64,000 bases of DNA from Eonycteris spelaea (Eukaryota > Chordata > Mammalia > Chiroptera > Pteropodidae), in the NCBI GenBank assembly GCA_003508835.1, contig PUFA01000084.1, positions 2,604,001-2,668,000 on the forward strand, in the 5' to 3' direction. This document shows, piece after piece, positions 24,091 through 35,690 of the stretch (the first letter of the stretch is position 1; each line of letters starts with the position of its first letter). The notes below the pieces were generated by a model that was not told the origin of the DNA, ran no database searches, and was given only the letters and a program-made list of their open reading frames with translations. Position numbers and translations under genes: made by a program.

Positions 24091-24696
24091 GCAAAGATAG
24101 CTAGATGAGCAGTGAACCTGATACAGCAGGAGAGGAAAAGGGCTCTACACCATTTCAGAGCCATAGTGATGACATCAAAATGAGGAGATACAACATGGGG
24201 TAGAACAAAGCTGGAGAATGAATTTCCTTAGATCCACAATACCTCACAAAGCACAGTGTGTGATGGGAGCAATGGGGGGTGGGACATAGTTTAGCAGGCA
24301 GAGAATGTGTGTGGGTGCATAAGTGCACAATTCTTTTACCCAGCACTAACACTAATTTGCAGAAAAAAAAAAAGTTTATTCTTTTTGCTCCTTGCTCAGG
24401 CTTGAATATAAGTAAAAAACAAAATATCAAAGGGAGTCAAAGAAGGCTTCACACCTTCACATACTCAACACAGAACAAGAGTTCCCAATCAGGAACCAAA
24501 CTGACAATAGCAACTATTGTTAGAATAATGCCCCATTTAGTTACAAGGGATAATTGTCATTCTGACTTAGATCCACTTCATCATTTGATATTGCAGTTAC
24601 TGTGGCAGTTTTACAGGCTATATCTTTGGTAAAAATTTCTCTGATTACTCTGGTTCTTGTGAAACCGCAACCCAGGTAAGACTTGTTTAAATATTC

Positions 24697-24748
24697 ACAA
24701 CACACACACAACACACACACACACACACAGAGACACAGACACACACAC
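24697..24748. repeat. (CA)n microsatellite
   Basis: CA repeats with 'aa' and 'gaga' interruptions. The 83-codon minus frame that crosses it is a Cys/Val repeat translation. Confidence 0.95.
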
Positions 24749-25428
24749 GGAGAGGTAGTGGTAAAATATTGAATTGCCCTTTTGTCTAGCAACAGAAATC
24801 TGGAAGCTTTTTTTTGGAGGTAAGCAGTGGGTCACCCTAGACGCTTCAGCCATCTCAAATAAAACTCAGTTGTCAATGACTTTGGGTTGACCAGCTACCT
24901 GAAATTTTGTCTGACTTACTATCTGTAACCATTTTTCTCATATATTTTTATTCCCACATCTATAAATTTGGAATTAGAGTTTCCCTATGGTATATCATAT
25001 TTTACTTTTTCAAGCTAGTTTCAACCCATCCTTATTGTGGACTATAGGGTTGATACACCTATACAATATGTTCCCTTCAAGAGCTTCTAAATAATTAATT
25101 AAATGCTAATATTGCTTTTTCTTCTTTCAACAATTGTTCTTAAATGTTAAATCAATCACAAATTAATTGAAACTTCCTCACCGTTTTCCCTTTTCTCTCC
25201 ATAAATTAGCTTTTACTTTCATTTTCTTTCATGGACTTTCCCCTCTTCTCCTCAGGCATTCTCAGAGGGCATCTAAATTTCTTTGGCTCTGTAGTTTTGA
25301 AGTGTGCAATTTGGAAGGAATGTGGGTCCAGAGGGAATTAAATTAACTAGAAGCACTCTGATTTTTGATTAAATTGCTTTCTTCAAAGATATTAGAACAT
25401 TCCAGATATTCATTTTCAAATTTTCTTC

Positions 25429-25447
25429 AAAAAAAAAAAAAAAAAAA
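25429..25447. repeat. Poly-A run (19 A)
   Basis: A uniform A run with no recognisable retroposon body on its left. Either a simple homopolymer or the remnant tail of a plus-strand retroposon. Confidence 0.9.
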
Positions 25448-26264
25448 GGGAAAAGGCATTAAAGTTCAGAGAGTTTTGGTTCCTTTTTCCTTTACTTTTA
25501 AGGTTTATACTCAAATTACTTTTGTCATGCTTTTAGTACAAAGTCCCAAAACATTAAGAAAATACATTTATTGAATTTAATTTGGTAAAAATGAGAGACA
25601 AGAACTGGAGAGTGCAGAACAACCATAAAATGAAGAGACTGTAAGAAGACAAATAGTAAGGAGGAGCTATATCCTCAAAGCAAAGGATGGGGAATTTGGA
25701 TAGTGATGAGAAACCAAAAACCAGTAGAATAATGGGCAGAAAGAACACAGTGTAATCCCACAGAGGAAATTCTGAGCATGAGACTGTGAGACAGAGTAAG
25801 ACAATTTTGTGCATTTTAAGTAGAAAGATCTATATGGGGCATAATGGATAACAATGAGGCCACCAGTCAGCACATATTTTCTCCCCTTTGGACCAGTGAA
25901 AAGTAAATGTGTGATTGTGAGAAATGAATGAGAGCAACCCTTTTGAAATAGTCAATATGACTCACGCCTGGGCTGGACTAATGTATCCAGTCCTGGGATT
26001 CTTCACTGGAGGCCTCACAGAACACCTCAAGAGAAATGGGAAAATAGAATCAGCCCAAGAGTAGCTGTTGAATATCTGCACATTCGACTGTATAAAAGCA
26101 TATCATGTGGATGACTAGTTTAAGTTTTCTATTATTCTCAGTACTTTTAGTTTATTCACTTCACATAGGCACTCAAAAAGGTATGACACATTCAGAAAAC
26201 TAAAATGCTGGTTACAATTTAGAAAATGCCAGATCTTTCCTGCTGGAAAGAAAAAAAAAATCAC

Positions 26265-26775
26265 TGCCATTCTTTTAAAATCCTTTAGTGGATTCCAATG
26301 GCCTTACTATAAAAACCTAAGTTCCTTTAGATGACTTGAAAAGTCCCTCTTTTGGGAGCTAGTGTCCTGGTGGGCTAATTATTTTTATTATTCCTTCACA
26401 CATTTTTATTCCAATCATTACTGAACAACTTGAGTTTTCTTAACAAACTCATATGTTCTACTACCGTGACCTGAGACCATTTGGCATGTTGCACCCTCTT
26501 CTGGGAAGCTCCATTCTGACTTTGATCCCTCTTACTTTTAATTCAAGATTTGTTTCAGATATTAAGGTGTACATGAAACTTTACTATATCTGGTCAAAGG
26601 GCCTTTCCCTAGTCTTAGTATTTACCACACGATAGCGCTGATAACTCTTTATTTCTCCATCTCTCCCTTACTAGCTTTAGGAAGATACCATGTGGTCTGA
26701 TCAATTTTTGCTCTCTATTGCCTAGTAAAGTGTCTGCCATCTAAATCTGCTCATTGATGTTGGTTGAGTAAAATG
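26265..26775 (+). repeat. L2 LINE 3' region
   Basis: Sense L2: 'aaatcctttagtggattcca' (family: aaaccctccaatggcttcc), 'cattactgaacaacttgagt', 'gggaagctccattctgactt' and a 3' tail 'tctattgcctagtaaagtgt' then 'tgatgttggttgagt'. Extensively diverged. Confidence 0.65.
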
Positions 26776-27039
26776 TCAAAGGGATTGGGATAATTTTTTC
26801 ATAGTGGAAGGCTGAAGAGATAGATAACAGCACTCAACAGAATCAGAGACATAGGCAGAGAGTAGTCACAAGTTCCACATCTAATCAATTGATGGTGATG
26901 ACTGCTGCTATTCTAGAAAATAAAAAGTTAGAGCTTTCCTCAAAATGGTAAGCTATACCACAATATTTTTATTTTGCTTCTATTTTGACTCCTGAATATT
27001 CTTGTATAAAGTTTTATCTTTCACCTTATTATATGCTGT

Positions 27040-27155
27040 GGTCTCCCTCTCTCTCTGTGATTTTTATCTCATGAGTCAAAGACTTGTATGTTCTTTTAAT
27101 CTCCCAAAGGCTATGACAAAGTACCATGCACATAGTAGGCATTTTATAGTTTTAT
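27040..27155 (+). repeat. L2 3'-tail fragment
   Basis: 'atctcatgagtcaaagactt' and 'gtaccatgcacatagtaggc' match the L2 3' terminus (family: tgcctggcacatagtaggc). Confidence 0.55.
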
Positions 27156-27568
27156 GTATAAAGAAATATTTTTGGATGTAATACTCTTAGAAGATAGGTT
27201 TTTTGAAACCATTAAAATTAAAAACCAAATAACATAAAATCTATTCTTTCTACACACTGGTCATAATATTTCTTTAACATAAATATTTTCTTTTAACTGT
27301 GGTATTAAATGTTCCTTAACAAAATTCTATAGCTGTAGAATAAGTCATATCTGGTTGTGGATATCTATACCAATGAATTAGTTTTATAAATGTGAATGTT
27401 CAATACCAAGAAAAGAAAATTTAGCTCATGAAATGTGCAATTTTCAATCCCAGATTATGGTGGCAATTTTTTTTTTTTTAAAGTGGAGATGGGATTTATT
27501 ATTGTAGGTCCTGGGATATGATTGTCCAGGAAATCTGCATGTTGAATCAAACCACGATTCATAAAATG
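27156..27568. other. Unassigned AT-rich sequence
   Basis: No gene or named repeat seen. Contains a 12-base T run near 27468-27479. Confidence 0.45.
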
Positions 27569-27659
27569 TAGTGCTTAAATCAGAAGCATGGTTATTACCT
27601 AGGAACTCATTAGAAATGTAAATTCTTCACTACCTTAGACCTACCAAGCACAAACTCTT
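27569..27659. mobile_element. MER5A-like hAT element, left part
   Basis: 'aaatcagaagcatggttatt', 'acctaggaactcattagaaa' and 'accttagacctaccaagcac' match the MER5A-type sequence up to 'gacctactgaatcagaaactct'. The element is then interrupted by an L1 and resumes at 28354. Confidence 0.65.
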
Positions 27660-28090
27660 AAATCTACAGCTTTATTTTTTTTTCACTTACAGTTGACATA
27701 CACATTATATTAGTTTCAGATATACAACATAGTGGTTAGACATTTATATAACTTACGAAGTGATCACCCCAGTAAGTCTAGTACCCATCTGACACCATAC
27801 ATAATTATTATAATATTATTTTTTATTAAAATTATCAGGGTGATATTGGTTAATAAAATAAAAAGATCTCAAGTATACAATTCAATAATACATCATATGT
27901 ATATTGTATTGTTTGTTTACCACCCAAAGTTAAATTTCCTTCTGTATAGATTATATTTCCTATGCTGTAGTTTACATCCCCAGGACTATTTATATAAATG
28001 GCAATTTGTACTTCTTAATCTCTTTAGCTTTTTCACCCATGTCCTCAGCCCATTCCTATCTGGCGACTACCAATATAGTATCTGTCTATG
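27660..28090 (-). mobile_element. L1 3' UTR, 3' segment of a 5'-inverted L1
   Basis: A poly-T-rich start (27671-27683, the complement of the L1 A-tail) is followed by 'cacttacagttgacatacac', 'tatattagtttcagatatac', 'gtggttagacatttatataa', 'tctagtacccatctgacacc' and 'tatgctgtagtttacatccc'. This is the antisense of an L1 3' UTR in the style of laurasiatherian, bat-like L1. A block at about 27819-27945 does not belong to this UTR and is listed separately. The 119-codon frame 27732-28091 is antisense to the UTR and not a gene. Confidence 0.75.
27819..27945 (-). mobile_element. Putative nested L1-tail insertion
   Basis: Between 'ataattattataatattatt' and 'atttcctatgctgtagttta', which are adjacent in the host L1 UTR, lies about 127 bp beginning with T-rich sequence and reading 'gtgatattggttaataaaat', 'atacaattcaataatacatc' and 'tgtttgtttaccacccaaag'. 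This matches a different L1 3' end I associate with bat genomes. It could instead be a normal block of a variant L1 UTR. Confidence 0.45.
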
Positions 28091-28353
28091 ATATACACTC
28101 CTATTTTCATTGCAGATTATTTATAATAGCCAAGATATGGAAGTAACCTAAGTGTCCATGGATAGATAAATGAATGAAGAAGATATGGTATATAAATGTG
28201 ATGGAATATTACTCAACCATTAAAAAGAATGGAGCCTTGTCAAACGGCATGGGTGAACCTACAGGGTATTAGGCTAAGTGAAACAAATCAGAGAAAAGCA
28301 GATACTATACAATTTTACTATATGTGGATTCTAAAAAATAAACAAAACAGAAC
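28091..28353 (+). mobile_element. L1 ORF2 3' end, inverted 5' segment
   Basis: Sense ORF2 terminus: 'ataatagccaagatatggaa', 'gtaacctaagtgtccatgga', 'ggaatattactcaaccatta', 'aggctaagtgaaacaaatca' and 'atatgtggattctaaaaaat'. It ends where the minus-strand segment on its left begins in consensus order, so the two are halves of one L1 with the 5' half inverted. No intact reading frame. Confidence 0.85.
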
Positions 28354-28444
28354 CAAGTCAGAATGCTTGGGGTGAGGCACAGCAATCTGTGTCTTAACAA
28401 GCCTTTCAGATGATTCTTATGCACAATAAATTCTGAAACTCGTT
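28354..28444. mobile_element. MER5A-like hAT element, right part
   Basis: 'ttggggtgaggcacagcaat', 'ctgtgtcttaacaagccttt' and 'cagatgattcttatgcacaa' match the second half of MER5A (family: ggggtggggcccagcaatctgt, then aacaagccctccaggtgattctgatgcac). Together with 27569-27659 it makes one element split by the L1. Confidence 0.7.
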
Positions 28445-30984
28445 GAAATAAACTTTTCAGAGCACTAGGAAGTTCAGATATGACCCTGGAAGCACTTGAG
28501 GACTCATGATTTTCTAGCTTTGAACATCCCTGGGAATTGCCAGTGCATTTTCATGCTCCCTCACAAGGCTGACCCTTGATTTAGCCCACATTTTCATGAC
28601 AGTAGAAAACACCAAGAACTGTTTGTGATGTGTGGCAAAAGGCCAAAATCTACCTGACCCCGTTAACTTAGCAAGGGTTAGAATAACTAAGAATAGAAAA
28701 CTTGTACAGTAATTTTTCAAGTCCAGGATGATCAAAAGTGCATTTGCTGTTCTTGTATGCTGTATGACTGACCATATATGCAATAATAAAACAGCTGGAT
28801 AGTTAGCAAATGTACATGTTTGGGCACAATATCAACCAGACAATGGAATGAATTCTTCAGTGTCTTTGAGACAATGGATACCTGTCTTTTTAAAAATGTC
28901 AAGTATCAGTGCAGTTATATTCCTTTTCCAATTTATCCCCTTCTTTATACTGTTTTATTATGATAGTGCTTTCTTCCTGTCTTCATCTCTCCTCTGACAG
29001 TCTCCTATGTAGTAAGGAAATCATATCAAAGTGAGATGTTCACTCACATCATTTGAATACTCTCACAAAGTTGACTGCTCATATTTAAACTATATTTCAG
29101 TATTAGCTTTGTAGTTTTGTAATGTTGCTTGCTGTTATTTTTAGATTTCCCTATTTGGAGTGGTCAATGACAAAGCTATTTAGGAAACAACACACTATTT
29201 ATAGATAGTTTTATTTTAATGAACAATTTTGATGCCTAATTTATTTCCTTTTTACTTAAATGTTTGTGGACAGGAATATGGCTTTTAAAAATAAAATCAT
29301 AGAAAATCTCGACTCTTCATATCAAAGAGCTGAAGCGAAAGAAAGACTTCTTTTTGGATGCATGTCCATATTCTCAAATATATCACACATGATAGAAAAT
29401 GAAAAGTTAAACTCCATTTTCTTGTATCTCCAGAAAGCTATAAAAGTGCATATGTGACTCAGGTCATCTCATAAAGAAAAAATAATATGCAACATATAAA
29501 ATACGGAGATGTTTAATAGCACTATAAAATCTGGACTACCTACTTATTTTCTAGTAGCAAATTTATTCATTATTGTCGCTATTAATAATAGTAATATCAT
29601 TATGAAGCTGTGCATATATTAAAAAACCCACTATTTGCATTATCCACAAAAGATAATTTTTCCTCTGGGACTTAATTGTGGCTTTTGAAGGAGAGAAGTG
29701 AAATTATTAAGAGATTCATACCTTTCTACTCATGAGTCTAACACATTAATATTTATGTGAGGACTTTATTTTATGTGAGAGAGGAAGGGGTTAAATAGAG
29801 GACTCTGATATATACCAGGTGAGAAAATGTGGTGAGCAGAGCAGTACTATGGCACACAGATCAGTAGCCAATTTGAGAAGAAAAAAGTTTCCCCTTGAGT
29901 CGAAAAATACATTATCTTCATTTTTCCCCCCATAAGTAGAATCCACTAATGGAGTGCTATCTCTTCAAGTAACTCAGGAGATCTCTTGTACATTATCTGA
30001 AGAGAGATCTGAAACTCAGGATAAGTGTGTCAAGACAGCAGGCTTATCCTTGCTCCATTATTTGTGACTGTGCTTATTTATTAGCACAGAGTGCATCTTT
30101 CTGTAATCTTGGGCTGCTGTGGCATTCTCTTCTGCTTGGTTTCTCTCAGTTGAGCACAAGCTGTTGAGGATACAGCAACAGACAATCCCTTTTGATTGAG
30201 GCACTTTAATTCTTTGGTCTCTTTTGCTGGTGCAGACATCAGTACAACATCGTAATAATTTCATACTATTAAAAAGAAATTTTGTTAGCAGTAGTGAACT
30301 AGCTATTAACAGAAGTTGGTGAACTGGGTCAGCTAAAGGAGGCATAGACCTTAATTTCTACAGGCAACGCAATCTGGATCAAATTTCAACTCCTGGTTGT
30401 ATGTGTGTGTGTGTGTGCGTGTGCAGTGTTTAATAAAGAATATCCCACCGTGTCACTTAAGAGATCTCATGAACTAATTGGATGAGGAATCACCAGGACT
30501 GGGGCAAGAGATAATAAAGAGAATTCAGGATGGAGCTGTATTTCACATGAGTCATAAACTGAGGTCCTGACATAGCACCTGGGATACTTTTCTGAGTCAG
30601 TACTGAACCATTGCTCCATTCCAGTAATAACATATAAAATAAAACATCCTCCAAGGAGGCATTTAGTGGTGAGCTAAGGCTGAGAGCCTTCAAGGACATT
30701 TATCTCCATAGTAGCAACGTTTGACTCTTTTGGTTTCCAACAAATCTCTGTAAAAGGCATTGATCGCCACTGTCAGTGTGATTAGAGAAGCACTGATGCA
30801 TAGCATGTTTATGATTAAAAAAAAATACAACTCATGCACTTAACGGGTGTCATGAGCAGGATTTCACTCTCCTGGGAAAAAATACATTTTACTTTTTAAA
30901 AAGATACTTTCTATTTTTTGATTTTTTGCTTGTATAGCTTTGGCTTTTATTTAAGACATATCTCAGTCTGTGGACTGAGAAAGC
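28445..30984. other. Unassigned sequence
   Basis: No gene found. 28500-28760 looks unique and less AT-rich. A short TG tract lies at 30402-30423. The minus frames 28514-28783 and 30058-30345 have no recognisable domains. Confidence 0.5.
30402..30423. repeat. Short (TG)n tract
   Basis: About ten TG units with one CG interruption. Confidence 0.85.
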
Positions 30985-31075
30985 GGCACTTGCTCTGTGA
31001 CCTTAACCAATTCACTTGACTTCTCTGGTTCTCATCATCTAGGTCTTTAAAATGAGATTGTTCTTTCTCGAATAC
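30985..31075 (+). repeat. MIR SINE fragment
   Basis: 'cacttgctctgtgaccttaa', 'ccaattcacttgacttctct' and 'ctaggtctttaaaatgagat' match the sense MIR core (family: tgtgaccttgggcaagttacttaacctctct). Confidence 0.6.
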
Positions 31076-31376
31076 ATTCTCCACCTCAAAAATTTACGGA
31101 ATCCTATGTTACAGCCATTTTCCACACATCTCTTCCAGTGTGCATTTCAGGATTTACCCTAAGGATTCAAGTGTCAGTAGAGTGATCATCAAATATTTAG
31201 TCCCCAAACACTTTTGCTGTGTACTTAAAATTCTTAGTCACTCTTGTGGAAAAGGGATGTAAAATACAAAATTATGTAAGCCGTAGTCTTTCACCTCTGG
31301 GATTATTTAATGTATTATGTAATGCAAAGATAGTTTAAATTCCGTAAGGAGTTACAAAGTTCATTATCAAATACAC
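31076..31376. other. Unassigned sequence
   Basis: Sequence between a MIR fragment and MER20. No gene or named repeat. Confidence 0.4.
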
Positions 31377-31590
31377 CAGGGTTTCTCATCCTCCTGCTAC
31401 TGACATGTCAAAATAGATGGATAATTCTCTGTTGTAGAGAATTTCCTGTGTATTGTTGTATGCTGAGCAAAATCCATACTCCATTAGATTGCCAGTAGCA
31501 TTTCCTTCACTTGTGATAATCAAAATAATCTCTAAAGATTCAAATATTCCCTGAGGATCAAAATCATCCTGGCTGATAACCATTGCACTG
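31377..31590 (+). mobile_element. MER20 (hAT-Charlie) element
   Basis: Starts 'cagggtttctcatcctcctg' and ends 'ctgataaccattgcactg', matching MER20 termini (CAGGGTTTCTCAACCTCGGC and GGTTGAGAACCACTG). Internal 'atggataattctctgttgta', 'attgccagtagcatttcctt' and 'cctgaggatcaaaatcatcc' follow the family order. 214 bp, close to the usual roughly 219. The 8-bp flanks do not match, as expected for an old copy. The minus frame 31386-31607 lies over it and is not a gene. MER20 copies have been exapted as regulatory elements in placental mammals; nothing here shows that for this one. Confidence 0.9.
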
Positions 31591-31794
31591 GAAGGAACAA
31601 TAAACATCTTTGTGGGATTTTCAGGGAAGACATTTTAGAAACTTATTTGACCTTCTAAAAATTTTGGGGGATGAGTAAGGCTACAAATACAGGTTGCATT
31701 GAAATTTTGTAGAACCTTGATACTCTTTTAATTGGGGAGTGTTTGAACTTTTGAGATAATGAATGAGGTAGGGAGTTATTGCAAATAAGGTTGG

Positions 31795-31985
31795 TAGTTG
31801 AGTGGTTTTTGGAGTAGGACAAAACTGGATTTAAGTCCCGTATTTAAAACTTAACTAATCATGTGAACTTGGGCAGGTAATCTAATACTTTCTGCCTGTG
31901 ATGATGATTAAATGCAATATATAAAGATCTCAGCATCATGTTTGTCAGACAAGGCAGGTACTCTGATTATCATGGTGACTCATGC
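31795..31985 (+). repeat. MIR SINE
   Basis: 'gtttttggagtaggacaaaa', 'ctggatttaagtcccgtatt', 'catgtgaacttgggcaggta' and 'gatgattaaatgcaatatat' follow the sense MIR from head to 3' region. Confidence 0.75.
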
Positions 31986-34544
31986 ATCAACTACAGGGTC
32001 TCGATACTGCCCAGCAGTTGTGAATTTTGTTGCAAGTATCTTGTTATTCATAGCAAAATACTAATATATGTAAGTGATGTAAGTTTATATTTGTTAAATC
32101 AACGATATTTCTCATAAGGACACTATAACTCACTAATATGCTTTGTTCAGATTAGAGGAAAAAAGTAGAGTTAAAGCCAGCATATGAAAGTTAAATTTAA
32201 CACCACATGGATGGGTAACACAAAGAAATGTCGATCTATTGTGTGTCAGGATTGAAAAGTACCACTTAAGTTGTTTCTCAGGATCAGACTAACAACTGCA
32301 TGTGTCTAGCTGACCAGTTCTGAGATTTTTCAGTGCTGTAGTGATGTTTAGATGTGGAAGTCAGGCCCCACTACGTAGTCTTAATGCTGCAGGGCAGAGG
32401 AGCTAGAACATTCAAGTGTCTGGCTCTTAGTCTTTACTTGGGCAACAACCATAGAGGGAGGGTAGAACTTGGTATTAGAATTTTGGATATAGTATAAAAA
32501 CTGATTATGATGATCTAGCTTTTAAAAATTTTCAATAAACTTTACTTACCTGTTCATATAATTTTGTTAGTATTGTCTCGATTTAGGTAATAGTAGAGAT
32601 TAAAACCTACAGTTTTTAAATTTGAAACTTCTGTTCCTGCAATTTTAGTATGTTCAAGTCTTGAAATAAATGGTCATGTTAGAGCTAAATTAAGGCAACT
32701 TTATATAATGCTTAAAACTGATGGCAATCGATTCCCCAAGGCCAGCATCTCTTCCAAGCATTGAATATTTTATCCCAGTGGGGAAAGTTTTTGCTACACG
32801 ACCTGCTAGGTTTGAACCTTTTTTTCAAGGCTCACTACGTTATGGCACTGCTTCTTCAAGTAGGGTGTTGCACTGGTGCCAAACCGTGCAACACACACAT
32901 GTGACTATTGCTAAAAGGTGGCAGTTCCAGCAGCGGCTACTTAACCATCCCTGGGAGAGACTTGCCTGAGGAAAAGGGTGATAAATGTCACAATAGGAGA
33001 TTAATTGCATATGTTCTGTGTGACATGACATCCCATGGGATTTAGGAATATGTTTGTGGTTTTAGAAAGCATACTGTAAATATCAGGCCCAGCTCTGGCT
33101 GTGACCCTGCCAAACACAGGGCTAATGTCATTTGTCATATTCAGACATTGCCTTTTAAAAAACATCCTTGTTCAGACTGCTACCATGTTGTGATGTGTTT
33201 GATGGCTCTGAGGATATTGTTGTCCTTATAATAGGGGTGTAGAGAGACAGAAAGGCAGCAGAAGGGAGATGAGGAAATGGACCATGGGATGAATCAAACA
33301 CATGTCACTCAAGGGAATGGGGAAATGGTGTCCTTAATATTTGATTAATGAAAGGTATTAGATGGATGTTTTTATGTCTTCCAAGGCTTGCTTCTCTTGA
33401 CCTATGCTTGATGAAAAGTCTGTGAGAGAAGAGAACCTCAGAATTTGCCAGGGAAGGGTTAGGTACCTCCAGTATTTAACTATAGTGAAGTATTTTGGAT
33501 TTTTCATTGAGAGGGAGAAGAGTAAGATGGATGGATAAAGGATATATGGTGAGGAGAAGTGACAGTGCCATTTCACTGTTGTCCACTTATTAGCATACTA
33601 GATAGTTCACAACTGTCCACCATTTGGCTTCAGATTTGATCTAAAAGACAGCATTCAAGTTAAATCTGTATGCTATGTCTGTTCCCTGAGTGATCTGTTG
33701 TTGCTAACTCTCAACACTGCTTGCTGCACCCTAAATGATTGGTTTGTCTTAACTGAATTTCTACGTATGGTTAGAGCTGTGTATATCTCACACTTGTCAG
33801 ACTGAATAGAGTCAGAACATATTCTTTCTCATAGCAGACAGATGTTCAGAGCATGAAATGCCACCCAAAAGTGGTGCTATAATGCATTTTCATCCATCTG
33901 GCTATTGCTATGACCAGCAGTGGCTGTAGTTCATTAAATAATTAGCTTTATTTTAGATAATACTCCTTAGACTTGAGAACCTGGAAACTTAATTCCATTA
34001 TGCCTATTCTCCTTCTGTGCTTTAACAAAATGTGCAGTTTCTCATGGCTGGTAGTTTAAATTCTTGGTGGCAATGTGAAAGACAAGATTTGATATGAAAG
34101 TACTTCCAAGGGGAAATGAGGCTTACTCTCCCATTGCTTGAGTTACTGTGATCATATAGTACCTTGAGCTGAAACAGAATTATGAAGATCCTATGTATAG
34201 GACTAAACAATGTCATCACTATAAGAAGCTGACTCCTCGGATCTGGAAGATGAAAATTGATGATGGTGTTACATGCAATATTCTCTGTTTCTCTCTTCCT
34301 TTCTCTGTTTCATTTGTCTCTTCTTTCATTTTGTTTCCTTCTGTATTTCTTTGTTTCTACTCTGCTTCTTTTCTATCTTTTGTTTTCAAGTTCACTTTCA
34401 AGTTTCGAAGGTGAGAATTGTGCTGTCACCAGGAAGGACAAAAATGCTTCTAAGTCTCAGCCACGTTGTGAGCAAAATTGTTTGCTTCTCTGTAATTGTC
34501 TTTGTTTATCTTCATTTAAAAAACTAGTCAAACTTTTCATTAAT
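31986..34544. other. Unassigned sequence
   Basis: No gene recognised. The 82-codon frame at 32721-32969 lies in less AT-rich sequence, but I see no domain and cannot link it to a retrocopy. 33220-33260 has a weak resemblance to old LTR sequence. 34270-34420 is T-rich; the Phe/Ser/Leu-rich frames there are composition artefacts. Confidence 0.5.
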
Positions 34545-35090
34545 TTACTCATTTGTTTATTCATTCACAACAATTCTTTATTGTAAGGTTACTGAGTATC
34601 AAATATTGAGCTAAGATGAGAAGGAACAGCCCTTAAGGCACTTATAAATAATTTCAAGGAAATGTGGTATTATGAAGGGAATATGTGCCAGTAATAAGAG
34701 AATCTAGTAGAAGAAATTCCTAACAGATGGGGAGGGACGGTATTGGAGAAATTAGTGTAGAAAAGTGATGTTTGGGATAAAACTTGGTGTATTAATAGGT
34801 AGGTAGATCCATTGCGGTCAGAGGCATGTACAAAGGCATAGAAACATACAAGAGTCTTGCAGTATGACATTGAGTGAGGAAAGTAATTTAATTTTATCTA
34901 ACTTGAACAGAAGATCAGAATGAAATATTACAGATGGGGTTAGATAGCCAGTTTGGCTGAGGCTTTCTTTAACATATTTTTTAGAAAAAAAAACATTCAT
35001 AGAAAGGTATCATTTGGATTCAAAAGGGGAAGAGATTCAAGGCATGGAGATCTCTGTGGAGGCATTTGCAATAATCCAGTCATAAATAGA
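34545..35090 (-). repeat. L2 LINE 3' region
   Basis: Antisense L2 from its 3' tail: 'attcattcacaacaattctt', 'gcccttaaggcacttataaa', 'agaggcatgtacaaaggcat' (family: gcatgtgcaaaggc) and 'tttgcaataatccagtcata' (family: ttgcaatagtccaggcgaga). Strongly diverged. Confidence 0.55.
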
Positions 35091-35175
35091 AAATATAATG
35101 TGATGTATAAATAATATATATAAACAGTTATATGAGAGCATGTGGACTTTAGCCTTATATTGGAGGTTAGAAAAC

Positions 35176-35195
35176 TTTTTTTTTTTTTTTTTTTT
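35176..35195. repeat. Poly-T run (20 T)
   Basis: Uninterrupted T run in AT-rich sequence between two L2 segments. It may be the tail of a small unrecognised minus-strand retroposon. Confidence 0.9.
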
Positions 35196-35329
35196 CCTGA
35201 GGAGATGTTGAGATGAGGTATATAAGTTAAGGAGAGAAAAGGAAGCTTTCTAATTAATGTGTGATGGAAGAGTCTAGTTATCTAGATAGATAGGATAGGA
35301 CAGGGGTGAGAGAGTGAGAGCACAGTTTT

Positions 35330-35690
35330 AATTGATGTTTTGGGGATGTAACATGAGAGGTGGAAGAGATGAGGCTAAAACCAGGTGGGACCAGATCACC
35401 ATGATCAGAAGTTTGAGCTTTGCCTTGTAGGTGATGGGAGGCTCTGAAAGTTTTCAGTCAAGTGACACTGCTTTTTAAAGACCTTACACTTCTATCGTGT
35501 AGAGGATGAATCTGAGGTAGGCAGGATTAGAAATATAGATAAATAGGAGACCTTTGAAGTAGTCCAGGTTAGTGATGCATAAAGTGCAAATCATGGTAGA
35601 AGTGCTGTAGATAGTGTGTAGACATAGTTACCAATTTAAACCAAGTGTTTGACTATGTGATCAAATAAGAGTTGATGTCTTAGTCTGGGT
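35330..35690 (-). repeat. L2 LINE, left part of an interrupted copy
   Basis: Antisense L2: 'gggaccagatcaccatgatc', 'gctttgccttgtaggtgatg' (family: gggccttgtaggccatgg), 'tcagtcaagtgacactgctt' and 'tttgaagtagtccaggttag'. It seems to continue right of the L1, from about 38490. Confidence 0.6.

Larger units (their letters stand above)
24091..26264. other. Unassigned sequence with CA and poly-A tracts
   Basis: No gene found. Includes the CA tract (24697-24748) and a 19-A run (25429-25447). The 117-codon plus frame (24279-24632) and the minus frames nearby have no domain signature and overlap one another. Confidence 0.5.

Noticed and set aside
24279..24632. 117-codon plus-strand frame
   Set aside because: Crosses a poly-A run and unassigned DNA, with no domain or conserved motif visible.
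27732..28091. 119-codon plus-strand frame
   Set aside because: Lies antisense within an L1 3' UTR; composition-driven (Ile/Phe/Leu-rich).
30755..30785. Short resemblance to a 7SK RNA motif ('cattgatcgcca')
   Set aside because: Only about 12 bases match and the surrounding sequence does not follow 7SK.
32721..32969. 82-codon frame in less AT-rich sequence, considered as a processed-gene remnant
   Set aside because: No family recognised, no A-tail and no flanking direct repeats found.
34257..34586. Hydrophobic, Phe/Ser/Leu-rich frames resembling membrane segments
   Set aside because: The DNA is T-rich in all frames; apparent membrane segments are a composition artefact.
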